Assembly: GCA_014240065.1 (NCBI GenBank)
Contig: JAAZXR010000029.1
Coordinates: 1 to 55,895 of the forward strand
Direction: 5' to 3'
Source: Myxococcales bacterium
Lineage (GTDB): Bacteria > Myxococcota_A > Polyangia > Nannocystales > Nannocystaceae
Length of the DNA: 55,895 nucleotides
Shown: piece after piece, positions 43,792 through 53,662 of the stretch
How positions within the stretch are numbered: position 1 is the first letter of the stretch
Layout of the letters: the number at the start of each line of letters is the position of its first letter
Position numbers and translations under genes: made by a program
The notes under the pieces: model-generated
Told to the model about the DNA's origin: nothing
Databases searched by the model: none
What the model saw: only the letters and a program-made list of their open reading frames with translations

Positions 43792-44562
43792 TCAGGGGCC
43801 TGCAGCAGGATTTTCGGAGCCGTCAGATCCCTCGGCGAGCGCCCGACGGAGCGCCTGCTCGACCTCAATTTCCCGGGCCGGGTCGATCAGTTGAACGGTC
43901 ACCGAGAGGCGCTGCGGACCACTCAAGGTGATCCCCGGCCGGTGTCGAATGGAGGCCCAGTGGTTGAGGAAGACGGTCCGCTGCACCAGCGCCATCGCCT
44001 GCCGCGGCGTGAGCCCCGGAGGGATCTCGGCCTGCAAGATCACCGCGCGGCCCCCCTCTTCGCTCCGGCTGCGATGCACCGACGCTCGCATAAGGCGGCT
44101 GTAGGGGACGACCACCTCCTCCGCCGACGCCGAGTGGATCGAGAATGAGCGCAGCCCCACGCCCGACACCACGCCCGCGGTGCTCTCCACCGCGAGATGA
44201 TCTCCGAGCCTCACGAGCCCGCCCGCGCGACAGATAATCCCCGCGGAGACGTCGCGCACCGCCTGCCAGGAGAGCGCGAAGCCCAGCGCCACCACGCAAA
44301 GCAGCAGCAACGACAGGTACGAGCTCTGGGTGGTGAACACCATGTAGAGGGTGAAGATTGTGAAGGATCCCGCGAACACCACCCCCACGGAAGACAAGCC
44401 TCGGCTCATGCGCGTGGTGCGAAGGATCCTCCCCATGATCACAAACAGCACGTAGAGCCCGAGCCCTACCGCGACCAAGCCCAGCAGCGAGTCTGCGCCG
44501 GCCGCCAGCTCTTCGAGCCACGTGGAGAACTGCTCGCCGGTGGAGGGGACGCCGCTCAGCAC
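43792..44562 (-). CDS. MscS-family mechanosensitive channel
   Basis: A 256-residue small mechanosensitive channel. Three or so hydrophobic segments (LLGLVAVGLGLYVLFVIMG, FAGSFTIFTLYMVF, YLSLLLLCVVALGFALSW) are followed by the MscS pore-lining/beta-domain signature (VRDVSAGIICRAGGLVRLGD, VVSGVGLRSFSIH, VVVPYSRLM). A short cytoplasmic alpha/beta domain ends in a low-complexity tail. It releases solutes when membrane tension rises. The GTG start overlaps the stop of the giant SLC12-ATPase gene by seven bases, so the two are translationally coupled and probably act together in volume or ion control. Confidence 0.92.
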   Translation of the reverse strand: MLSGVPSTGEQFSTWLEELAAGADSLLGLVAVGLGLYVLFVIMGRILRTTRMSRGLSSVGVVFAGSFTIFTLYMVFTTQSSYLSLLLLCVVALGFALSWQAVRDVSAGIICRAGGLVRLGDHLAVESTAGVVSGVGLRSFSIHSASAEEVVVPYSRLMRASVHRSRSEEGGRAVILQAEIPPGLTPRQAMALVQRTVFLNHWASIRHRPGITLSGPQRLSVTVQLIDPAREIEVEQALRRALAEGSDGSENPAAGP

Positions 44563-47500
44563 ACCAACCCCCTCGCGTGCAAGTAGCGCCAGATCGTCAT
44601 GTAGGCGAACTTCGAGACCTCGAAGACCTCGGGGGAGGTCTCCTCCACCAAGCCGGAGCGCACCAACCCGCCGAGCACCTCTTCGACGGCGCGTGGATCC
44701 GCGTCAATGAGGCTCCCGATGCGCGCCTTCGTGAGCGCGCGATGCACCTCGAACGAGACCAGCATCGCCTCCTCCTCGGCCGAGAGCTTGCCGACCAAGG
44801 AGTGAGGGTTGCGCGCCGGAACGGTCAAGGAGAGGGCCTCGCCATCCACTCGGCTGATCGCCGCCACCCACGCGCGCAGCGCCTGCCCGATGTTGCCTCC
44901 GCTCCGCTCCTGAATGAGCGCGAACATCCGCGCCTTCGGCAAGGCTGAGAGCTCGGGGAGCGGCGTGCCGTCCACGTCGAGGGTCAGCCCCGCCGAGAGA
45001 TGCCGCGCCAGGATGATCTCGCTGATCTCGTGCATGCCCACAGGCCTGCAGTCCATGACCGCGAGGGCCCGCGCGCGCAGACCGTACAGATGATCCATCA
45101 GCTCGAGCGCCGAGCGCCCTACCTCGACCACAAACACGAGCCGCCCCGCGTGGGCGTCGAAGGCGTCGAGGAGCCTGTGGATGGCCCCGTCATCACCACC
45201 GAGCCGCGTCCACCACAGCTCAAAGTCCTTGAGCACGAGCGCCGACTGCTCCGGGAGCGCGCGGAGCTGGTCCTCGAGGGTCCCGACGATCCCAGTCTCC
45301 GACTCGAAGACCCGGTCAAGGACCGCCGGATCCGAGCTGCCAGACCGCCGCGGGAAGATGCGGTAGATCTTCCGATTATTGAGCGGCCCCGACGTCATCC
45401 ATTGGACGAACGCCGACTTCCCAGATCCGCGCGTCCCGGTGACCAACAACACCCCAGGAATCCCACGCTTGTGATTCGCGAGCCCTCGCCGCGCCTGGGT
45501 CTGCAGCTCGGGCCTCGCGATCCAGAACGCCTCGTCCGTCGAGCTTTGCCCGATGAACAGCTGCCGGTAGTAGTACGGCAGGGATTTGAGGACCTCCGGG
45601 CGCGGCTGCAACGCCTGGATCCGCGAGAGCACCTCCTCCCGAGACAGCGGCTCCAACGAGGCCGTCCCCCCCACGCTGCGCGCGAAGGACAGCACCGACT
45701 GTCCCCCATAGATCGCCGTGATCGCGCGCTCAGAGACGGTGTTGACGAGCACGTCGATCCGCGCCCTGAGCCCCGTGTACGCCTGCAGACCCTGCGAGCG
45801 GCGCCGGTCTTGAAGCAGCCGACCCGCCTCCCGAATCAGCTCACGCAGCTGGGTCCGCTCCATCGCGCGATCGAGCTCGCCGTCCACTGACGCTCCGAGG
45901 CTCGACGCGAAGTGCTCAAGTTTCTCCACCTCTTCGCCCACCCGGCGCTGGGCTGTTTGGACCACCGGCTCCATGTGCGCGACGAAGGACCCCGCGTCAT
46001 CCCCCTCCTCCGACAAGGTGTCCCACTCCTTGCGATGAAACCGAACCATCCGCACGACGTCGAGGCCGACCGTCCGCCCGCGCTGCTCTTCGGCCAACAT
46101 GGCGCCGCCGAGGAGCCCCTGGAGGCTCGACATGAGCTCGTTTTCGATCAGGTAGCTCACGAGGCGCCGGAGCGGAAGCTCGATGGAATTCACGGACTCT
46201 TCGTTCCCCTCGAGCAGCTTCGAGTAGCTCGCCTCGTCGAGCACGCGCACCGTCTCGGGGAGGTCCTCGAGCACCGAGGGGAGCTCTCGCTGCAGGCTCT
46301 CTACAGACTCGCGCCGCGGGGCTCGGTCGCGATTGCGGAAGTCGAAGCGCCCCTTGAGCTCTGGCTGCTCCTCGTCTCCTAGCGCCTCCGCGAAGGTGTC
46401 GAGGCTCGCTTGAAGTTGGACGAGGTCATCGAGGCGTCCGTTGCGAAGCTCGATATATTTGGACTCCCGAATCCGAAGCACCATCCCGGCGATGCGATGC
46501 TGGACGTCGGCGATGGACAGCCCAAGCTGCGCCTGCTCCACGATCTGTCCGCGGTGCATCACGGACACGACCAGCGCCTCAAGCTCGTCGGCGCCGAGCT
46601 TCTCGAGCACCACCTTGGGGCGACGGTCGCGCCGGGTGAGCCGCGTGACGTCGATCCGCGACAGGTCGTCGGCGAAGGCCTGGGCCACCGTCCGCGCGCC
46701 GGACCAGAGCAGCTCCCTCGTTCGTTGATGGTGTTCGCGATGCCGATGCAGGCACTCCTTGGCCGTGTCGAGCGCCCGCTGCTTCGCCTCGGACACATAC
46801 TCCTCCACGCTCGCGGTCCCCGACAAACCACGCACGAGCGCCATGGAGGTCTGGGCGCTCTGGAGCAGCTGACCGAGCTCGCTGACGATGCTGTGCCCGT
46901 CCGCGCGGATGGTCTGCAGCACCCGCGCGACCACCTCGGTCACGAACCGCTCCCGATGCCAGGCCTGAAGCCGCGCCAGGTCCACCGCGTAGGAGGGCGC
47001 GCCCCGCTGAATCGACCCCAGCAAGCGGCGGCGGCGCTTGAAGCGTCGCGTCCAACGATCGTCCTCGGGATCCGCGGCGAATTCGTCCAACGAGCGCGTC
47101 ACCACCAGCGGCACCCCGAGCTGCACGAGCGCGGGCACCTCCAAGATCTCGCGCAGCCGATTGTCGAGGGTGCTCTCTTGGCGCGGGACCTCATCCTCCC
47201 AAAAGTCGATGAGGAGCTGCTTGGCGGCCTTGAGCAGCGAGCTGTTGGCGCGATTCGTCGCGCGCCTCAGTCGCCGCGCGTGGCTCCCGGTCACGCCTTT
47301 TTCGAGCAGGTTAAAATGCCGCTCCAGGGTCTCGTGTACCCGCTCGATGAGCTCGACCTCTGACTCGTACACCCGCTGAATCGCGCGCTTGTCGAAGGTC
47401 GACACCATCCCCGCCAAGCGCCGGCCGAAGTGGCTCGACGGCGGGTAGATGTCGGGGTGCCGATCGATGTCCAGGTCAAATTCGATCTCCGGCGTGTCTT

Positions 47501-49715
47501 CGGTCGCCGGCATCGCGGTCGCGGTCGTCCCCACGCGACGAACGGTGAGCACCGGCTCGAACGACGAGGCCGCGCGGTAGACGAGGGCGGTCCCCAGCGG
47601 AGCCAAGTCCCTCTCAAGCCGCGCGGAGGCGCCCTCACGAGCCAACCCAGCCCCCATCACCACGAGGTCCGCCCCCTTCGACTGGGCCTCGAGCAGCGCC
47701 GAAAACGACGCCTCCTCGGGTGTCACATTCACCGCCCGGATCGTCGATTCGATCCGCATCTCCGTCACGAGACGACTCGCCCGCGCGAGCAGATGCTCGT
47801 TGTCCGCCACATCCTCCGAGAAAATGAGCACCCGAATCTCCACGCCGGGCCACTCGTTGGAGGAGGTGATGAAACGCAGCAGCGAGAGCGCGAAGGGGAG
47901 GTTGCCGCCCTCGCTCGTCCACCACACGTCGATCCGGCGCCGCGCTCCAAAGCCACGCACCGGGTCGTATCGAAACAACATCAAGCTCAGGTCCTGCTCA
48001 ACGATCGAGCGGAACATCTCTGAGAAGGCCGCGGTCTCGTCGGACGTCGGGCCACCGGCGAGCGGGCGAAAGTCCGACCAGTCGAGCAGCACCGCGTTGG
48101 GTCGCAGCCCTATCACCCCGTGATAGCGGCACATGTTCCGTACGGTCGCCGCGTCTTCGTCACTCGGGAGCACGTGATGGAACATGCCCACCGGCAGCGC
48201 CTCGGTGTCACCGACGGGGGCGCTTCGTTCCTCGTGCTCTTTGAGCTTCGGTGGGACCAGCACGATGTCGGTGAACAGGCCTCGCCCTCGCACCATCGTC
48301 TGCCCAAACTTGAGCAGGTATGGCCGGGTCCCCGTCGTCCGGGCCATGCGACTGAAGGCGAGGATATTGGGCCGCCAGTTCCGCGCTTGAGGCGCCCCTT
48401 GGCTGAGCCGATAGAGCCCCGATCGCACCACCGTCGCCCACACCCCCTCCCACGTGTCACCCGCCTCAAGCCGCAGCTCGCGGCGCTGCAACAGGACGTA
48501 GATGCCGATCAAGATCGCGCCGGACAGCAACATCGCGATGATGTCCAGCTGCACCATCACGACGAAGCTGGTGAGCGCGCCGATCAGGGGAAACGCCCGC
48601 GGGATCTTGAACGTGGGCCGAAAATCTGGGCTCGCCCAGGTCTCGATGGCCGCGATGAGGTTCAAGAACCCGTAGAGCGCCAAGAACACCATCGACACGA
48701 TGCGAGCGATGACGTCCAATTCCGCGATGAGGATCCCGGCCTCACCGATCAAGAAGGCCAACACGAGGGCGTTACGCGGCTCGTTGGTCTTGCCCGTGCC
48801 CTTGGCGAACCACGCGGGCGTGATGCGATCCGCCGACACCGCCTGCAAGATCCTCGGTGCCCCGAGGATCGAGCCAAGCGCTGAGGACAAGGTCGCCCCC
48901 CACACGCCCGCGACCACCAAAATCGGCACGGCCGCGATGGCCACGAGGATGTTGGGGTCTTCGCGGAGGAGCCTGGCGTCGACGCGAACGGCCAAGAACG
49001 CCGCGAGCGCCATATAGACCAGGAATCCAACGATGATCGCCGCCATCGATCCCACAGGAATCGACTTGCGAGCGTCGCGCAAGTCGCCCGACATGTTGAC
49101 GCCGGCCGTGAAGCCCGTCACCGCAGGAAAGAAGATCCCGAACAGGAGAGATGGCTCGATCCCTTCGGCGGGACGCGACCAATGCAGCTGCGCGGGCGCC
49201 TCAGGGCTCCCCGCGAAGATCGAGATGATGCTCAGCCCGATCAGCGCCAAGATCACATACTGGAGTTTGATCGCGAGGGCGGTGCTGATGAAGGTGAGCA
49301 CGGTCAACGCCACCAACGTCGCCGTGCCGCAGATCCGAATGGTCCGGGCGTCCGCGGAGATCTCCAGGTACGACAGCAGGCTCTCCGAAAAGCCGATGAT
49401 GTACAGCGAGATGCTGAACGAGAGCCCCAAGAACAGCGCGATGCCGATGGTCCCACCGAGGGGGAGACCGAGGCTGCGCGAGATGATGTAGTAGGGGCCT
49501 CCCGCCCCCACCGCCTTGTCCGTGGCGATGGAGGAGATGCTCAACCCCGTGCTCACCGAGATCACGTGGGCCACCATGATGATGATCGCCGTGGTCTGCA
49601 GCCCTCCGTTGCCCACCACCCACGGCAAGCGCAGGTACATGATCACCCCGAGGATCGTGAGGATGGACGGCGTGAAGACGCCGCCGAAAGTTCCAAACTT
49701 GCCGTCCTTGGCCAT
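44556..49715 (-). CDS. SLC12-like transporter fused to P-loop ATPase and winged helix
   Basis: A 1719-residue multidomain membrane protein. Residues 1-430 are a twelve-segment transporter of the cation-chloride cotransporter (SLC12/APC) type (TPSILTILGVIMYLRLPWVV, TDKAVGAGGPYYIISRSLG, FFPAVTGFTAGVNMSGDL). Residues 430-740 resemble the cytosolic C-terminal domain of that family with USP-like folds. Residues about 790-1390 are long, charged and helical. Then come a P-loop GTRGSGKS (1427-1434), a Walker B-like SALVLKDFELWW and a STAND/AAA-like lid region. The last 80 residues look like a winged helix (LTKARIGSLIDADPRAVEEV). It may be an ATP-sensing or regulated K/Cl symporter. The ATG at 49715 is chosen; a GTG at 49748 next to TATAGT is the alternative. 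Confidence 0.9.
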   Translation of the reverse strand: MAKDGKFGTFGGVFTPSILTILGVIMYLRLPWVVGNGGLQTTAIIIMVAHVISVSTGLSISSIATDKAVGAGGPYYIISRSLGLPLGGTIGIALFLGLSFSISLYIIGFSESLLSYLEISADARTIRICGTATLVALTVLTFISTALAIKLQYVILALIGLSIISIFAGSPEAPAQLHWSRPAEGIEPSLLFGIFFPAVTGFTAGVNMSGDLRDARKSIPVGSMAAIIVGFLVYMALAAFLAVRVDARLLREDPNILVAIAAVPILVVAGVWGATLSSALGSILGAPRILQAVSADRITPAWFAKGTGKTNEPRNALVLAFLIGEAGILIAELDVIARIVSMVFLALYGFLNLIAAIETWASPDFRPTFKIPRAFPLIGALTSFVVMVQLDIIAMLLSGAILIGIYVLLQRRELRLEAGDTWEGVWATVVRSGLYRLSQGAPQARNWRPNILAFSRMARTTGTRPYLLKFGQTMVRGRGLFTDIVLVPPKLKEHEERSAPVGDTEALPVGMFHHVLPSDEDAATVRNMCRYHGVIGLRPNAVLLDWSDFRPLAGGPTSDETAAFSEMFRSIVEQDLSLMLFRYDPVRGFGARRRIDVWWTSEGGNLPFALSLLRFITSSNEWPGVEIRVLIFSEDVADNEHLLARASRLVTEMRIESTIRAVNVTPEEASFSALLEAQSKGADLVVMGAGLAREGASARLERDLAPLGTALVYRAASSFEPVLTVRRVGTTATAMPATEDTPEIEFDLDIDRHPDIYPPSSHFGRRLAGMVSTFDKRAIQRVYESEVELIERVHETLERHFNLLEKGVTGSHARRLRRATNRANSSLLKAAKQLLIDFWEDEVPRQESTLDNRLREILEVPALVQLGVPLVVTRSLDEFAADPEDDRWTRRFKRRRRLLGSIQRGAPSYAVDLARLQAWHRERFVTEVVARVLQTIRADGHSIVSELGQLLQSAQTSMALVRGLSGTASVEEYVSEAKQRALDTAKECLHRHREHHQRTRELLWSGARTVAQAFADDLSRIDVTRLTRRDRRPKVVLEKLGADELEALVVSVMHRGQIVEQAQLGLSIADVQHRIAGMVLRIRESKYIELRNGRLDDLVQLQASLDTFAEALGDEEQPELKGRFDFRNRDRAPRRESVESLQRELPSVLEDLPETVRVLDEASYSKLLEGNEESVNSIELPLRRLVSYLIENELMSSLQGLLGGAMLAEEQRGRTVGLDVVRMVRFHRKEWDTLSEEGDDAGSFVAHMEPVVQTAQRRVGEEVEKLEHFASSLGASVDGELDRAMERTQLRELIREAGRLLQDRRRSQGLQAYTGLRARIDVLVNTVSERAITAIYGGQSVLSFARSVGGTASLEPLSREEVLSRIQALQPRPEVLKSLPYYYRQLFIGQSSTDEAFWIARPELQTQARRGLANHKRGIPGVLLVTGTRGSGKSAFVQWMTSGPLNNRKIYRIFPRRSGSSDPAVLDRVFESETGIVGTLEDQLRALPEQSALVLKDFELWWTRLGGDDGAIHRLLDAFDAHAGRLVFVVEVGRSALELMDHLYGLRARALAVMDCRPVGMHEISEIILARHLSAGLTLDVDGTPLPELSALPKARMFALIQERSGGNIGQALRAWVAAISRVDGEALSLTVPARNPHSLVGKLSAEEEAMLVSFEVHRALTKARIGSLIDADPRAVEEVLGGLVRSGLVEETSPEVFEVSKFAYMTIWRYLHARGLVC

Positions 49716-49752
49716 ACGAGGGGCCGCCGCGCGGAGCCGCGCTAGCACCCGT

Positions 49753-49782
49753 ACTATAGGCAGCAATCGCTCACGCCGTCGA
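49753..49782 (-). promoter_or_regulatory. promoter of the SLC12-ATPase/mscS operon
   Basis: On the minus strand TCGACG, an 18-base spacer and TATAGT. The predicted start is near 49746, which is almost on the in-frame GTG at 49748. The remaining divergent region of 180 bases up to the next gene is less GC-rich around 49825-49845 and shows no gene. Confidence 0.5.
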
Positions 49783-49961
49783 AAAACGACGCGGACACAG
49801 TGAACCGCCACGACACAAGTTAGAGAAATAATGAAGGAAAACGGTGATCGCGCGCCGTCTGGCGCTCGTCTTTGAGCGCCTGCCGCCTGAACGGGCTCAC
49901 GCGGATTCCCCGCTCATCCAATGCGGCGACCCCGCAAGGAACTTGATATGCTCCCGGCTGC

Positions 49962-50504
49962 ATGAGCGACGTCGCGATCACGATGTGGAGCCGCGTTCGC
50001 GGCGCCGGCCTACTCCTTTGGATCGTCGCTTGCGACCTCGTTACCAAATGCACGGCGCGCCTCGGCGGCTGCCCCGACGATCCCGCGATCAACGCCGACT
50101 TTTTGGGTGGCATGCTGGCGCCGCCCGCCGGGTGCGAGGGGACCGAGCTCGCGGGCCCCGCCCTGCGACTCGTCCCGGGGCTCCATGACGGCGCCCTGTT
50201 CGGGCTTGGCGCCGGTCAATTTGGCGGCTTCACGGGCCAAGTATACGCGCTCGGCCTGCTGTTTTTCGCCGTCGCGCTCACGATCCTCATTCGTCGATGG
50301 AAGCATCAAGCCGGCGCCGACTCCAGGGTGCTGGGCTTGGTGTGGGCGGGCGCCCTGCTCTCGGCGATCCCCCGACTCGCCGGCGCGGGGCTCGGCTGGT
50401 ACGAGGTCGACGCCTTCGGTCTGCTCACCGGCATCGGCGAATTGTCCCTCGTCCTCGGAGTCACCTGGGCGCTGTGGCGATTCGTGGCCGAGCTCATCGG
50501 CTGA
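49962..50504 (+). CDS. LspA-like membrane protein lacking catalytic aspartates
   Basis: A 180-residue protein with four hydrophobic segments that follows the signal peptidase II layout. The DxxTK motif is present (Asp25-Lys29, ACDLVTKCTARL), and HDGALFGLG (75-83) matches the NxGAAFG region. In true LspA the motif GGALGNLIDR supplies one catalytic Asp; here it reads AGALLSAIPR, with Pro137 at that place. The second (FNxADxxI) reads GIGELSL, with Glu160. So it looks like a homologue that has lost prolipoprotein cleavage. A periplasmic loop with two Cys (37 and 58) is extra. The ATG is preceded by a TATGCT box nine bases upstream. Confidence 0.7.
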   Translation: MSDVAITMWSRVRGAGLLLWIVACDLVTKCTARLGGCPDDPAINADFLGGMLAPPAGCEGTELAGPALRLVPGLHDGALFGLGAGQFGGFTGQVYALGLLFFAVALTILIRRWKHQAGADSRVLGLVWAGALLSAIPRLAGAGLGWYEVDAFGLLTGIGELSLVLGVTWALWRFVAELIG

Positions 50505-50511
50505 CGCGGCA

Positions 50512-50540
50512 TCGACGTCAGCGCCGGCGCTTGCTATGTT
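50512..50540 (+). promoter_or_regulatory. leaderless promoter of the DUF362 gene
   Basis: TCGACG, a 17-base spacer and TATGTT, then six bases and the GTG at 50547. The predicted +1 is the start codon. Confidence 0.55.
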
Positions 50541-50546
50541 GTGCAC

Positions 50547-52058
<1,512 letters not shown>

Positions 52059-52077
52059 CTGGGTCGAGCGCGCCCGG

Positions 52078-52548
52078 CTAGTTCGGCACGCACATGCCCA
52101 TTTCGCAGACCATGTTGCCCATGCACTTGTTGTCGCACTCGCCGCAGTGCGCCTTCGTCGTCTGAAGGTCGACGCAGTCGCCGCCGCAATCGGTGAGCCC
52201 CGGGTCGCACATCACCCCCGTCGTCGAGGTCTCGGCGCCGCCCCCGGTCGTTGAGGCGTCCCCTTCACCTGTGGTGTCGGCGGTGCCGGTGGTCCCCGGA
52301 TTGCCGCTCGTCCCGGGATTCCCGGTCATGCCTCCCCCCTCATCACCCGTCGTCTCCCCGCCAGAGGTACCCGAGGTCCCGGTGCCCTCGACCCCACCGC
52401 TCTCGGCGCTCGTCCCGTCTGTGCCCCCCGAGGTGTCGGAGGCCTGCGACGAAGAGCCACCCTTGAACTCAGGGTTGTCTTCGATGCAACCGAGCGCGAG
52501 CGCGCTGCAGGAGAGTAAAACCATGGAGACGAAGATGTTCTTATGCAT
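52078..52548 (-). CDS. lipoprotein with Thr/Gly linker and Cys-rich tail
   Basis: A 156-residue predicted lipoprotein. The signal peptide MHKNIFVSMVLLSCSALALG ends in the lipobox ALGC (Cys21). Residues about 30-110 are a Gly/Thr/Ser linker. The C-terminal 45 residues have eight cysteines (CDPGLTDCGGDCVDL, HCGECDNKC, MVCEMGMCV). This pattern is widely seen in myxobacterial surface proteins. The start is supported by GGGAG nine bases upstream. It lies two bases after the PEGA gene stop and is cotranscribed with it. Confidence 0.85.
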   Translation of the reverse strand: MHKNIFVSMVLLSCSALALGCIEDNPEFKGGSSSQASDTSGGTDGTSAESGGVEGTGTSGTSGGETTGDEGGGMTGNPGTSGNPGTTGTADTTGEGDASTTGGGAETSTTGVMCDPGLTDCGGDCVDLQTTKAHCGECDNKCMGNMVCEMGMCVPN

Positions 52549-52550
52549 GT

Positions 52551-53546
52551 CTAAAATCTCCCTGTCAGTCCGAGAAATCGTGGTCCAATGACGGCGCTCA
52601 TGCGCTGCTCTTTCTTCCGGTCAAGGATCAGCAAGGTCGTCCCTGCCGCCACCAACGCCAAGCCACTCACCGTGAGTCCGACCCCCGCGCCGAGCGTGTT
52701 GTAGCGGAACTTGCATCCGCCATCCGCGTCGACGTTGGCACCTTCGCAGTCCCTCCGATACGGATTCTCATCGATCCCGAGCAGCACAAACCCCGACAGC
52801 ATCGCCGCGCTCCCCGCTCCGATCGCCGACCAGGTCACGATGCGGGAGGTCCTCGGAGTCCACCAGCCGCTGCTCTCGGTCGGCTCGAGCGCCACCGTGA
52901 CGGCCCGCGACTCCTTGGTCGTCACCTCCACAGTCTGACGGGCGGTCACGTAGCCCTCTTTGCGGACCTCGACCTCCCGCGTGCCCACCCCGATCGCCTC
53001 GTCGAGGGGCGTCAAGCCATACGACTCCCCGTCCACGAACACCTCTGCCCCTGGTGGTTCACTCTCCACCGCGAGCCACCCCTCAAAGGAGACCGGCGAC
53101 GGTTCAGAGGACGGATCGGGCAGCTCGCCGGCCCCGGCGGCCGCGGCCTGGGCGAGCTCAATCGTCGCCTGTATCACCTCGTCGAACGAGCAGATTTCGC
53201 AGTCCCTCGACTCCGTGCCCACCACGGCGCCGTCTTGTGCGCCCCTGAGGGCCACCGAAATCACGTAGTCGTTGAGATTCTCTTCCACCCGGATGGTGAT
53301 CGCGCCGGCGAGCGCCCCTGCGCGCGCCGAATCAACCACACAAGCGGCGTCGGAGCAGCCGAGGCCAATGGCGGTCACGTCCTGCCCTCCTTGCCGCAGC
53401 GCCTCGATCACCCCCGCGTCGATCTTCTGAACGAGCTCGGGCGTCGCCCCCTCCCCGCTGGGCACCGTCGGTCCTACGCCGAGCGGAGGACCTGCATTCG
53501 TGATTCCGAGCGCCAAAAAGACCGGCGTGAACGCAGACACTCCCAT
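52551..53546 (-). CDS. PEGA-domain protein
   Basis: A 331-residue envelope protein. The N-terminus (MGVSAFTPVFLALGITNAG) looks like a signal peptide. Residues about 35-150 form a domain like the caspase-independent 'variable' N-terminal region of myxobacterial PEGA proteins (GCSDAACVVDSARAGALAGA). A PEGA domain follows (LAVESEPPGAEVFVDGESYG, around residues 165-225). Two hydrophobic segments lie near the C-terminus (about 240-260 and 290-312). PEGA domains are surface or cell-wall-associated modules. The start is the second of two ATGs, because the upstream one lies inside the predicted -10 box TAGGAT. It forms an operon with the small lipoprotein. Confidence 0.85.
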   Translation of the reverse strand: MGVSAFTPVFLALGITNAGPPLGVGPTVPSGEGATPELVQKIDAGVIEALRQGGQDVTAIGLGCSDAACVVDSARAGALAGAITIRVEENLNDYVISVALRGAQDGAVVGTESRDCEICSFDEVIQATIELAQAAAAGAGELPDPSSEPSPVSFEGWLAVESEPPGAEVFVDGESYGLTPLDEAIGVGTREVEVRKEGYVTARQTVEVTTKESRAVTVALEPTESSGWWTPRTSRIVTWSAIGAGSAAMLSGFVLLGIDENPYRRDCEGANVDADGGCKFRYNTLGAGVGLTVSGLALVAAGTTLLILDRKKEQRMSAVIGPRFLGLTGRF

Positions 53547-53553
53547 GGGGAGC

Positions 53554-53559
53554 ATCCTA
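53554..53559 (-). promoter_or_regulatory. -10-like box of the PEGA operon
   Basis: TAGGAT on the minus strand, seven bases before the ATG at 53546. The same bases include AGGA, which could instead act as a Shine-Dalgarno. No clear -35 box is present. Confidence 0.35.
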
Positions 53560-53648
53560 ACAGGCGGCGGCGGCGACGTGAACTGCACCGTCGAGTTTCG
53601 ATCCGATCAAGTTGTTGGCCCCTTGCACCCCACCCGGGCCAAATTTTG

Positions 53649-53656
53649 TATAAAAT
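53649..53656 (+). promoter_or_regulatory. -10-like box of the pseudokinase gene
   Basis: TATAAAAT; read as TAAAAT it ends six bases before the GTG at 53663, again predicting a leaderless start. A TTGCAC lies 20-22 bases upstream, longer than the usual spacer. The surrounding AT-rich patch stands out in this GC-rich DNA. Confidence 0.4.
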
Positions 53657-53662
53657 GGCGCC

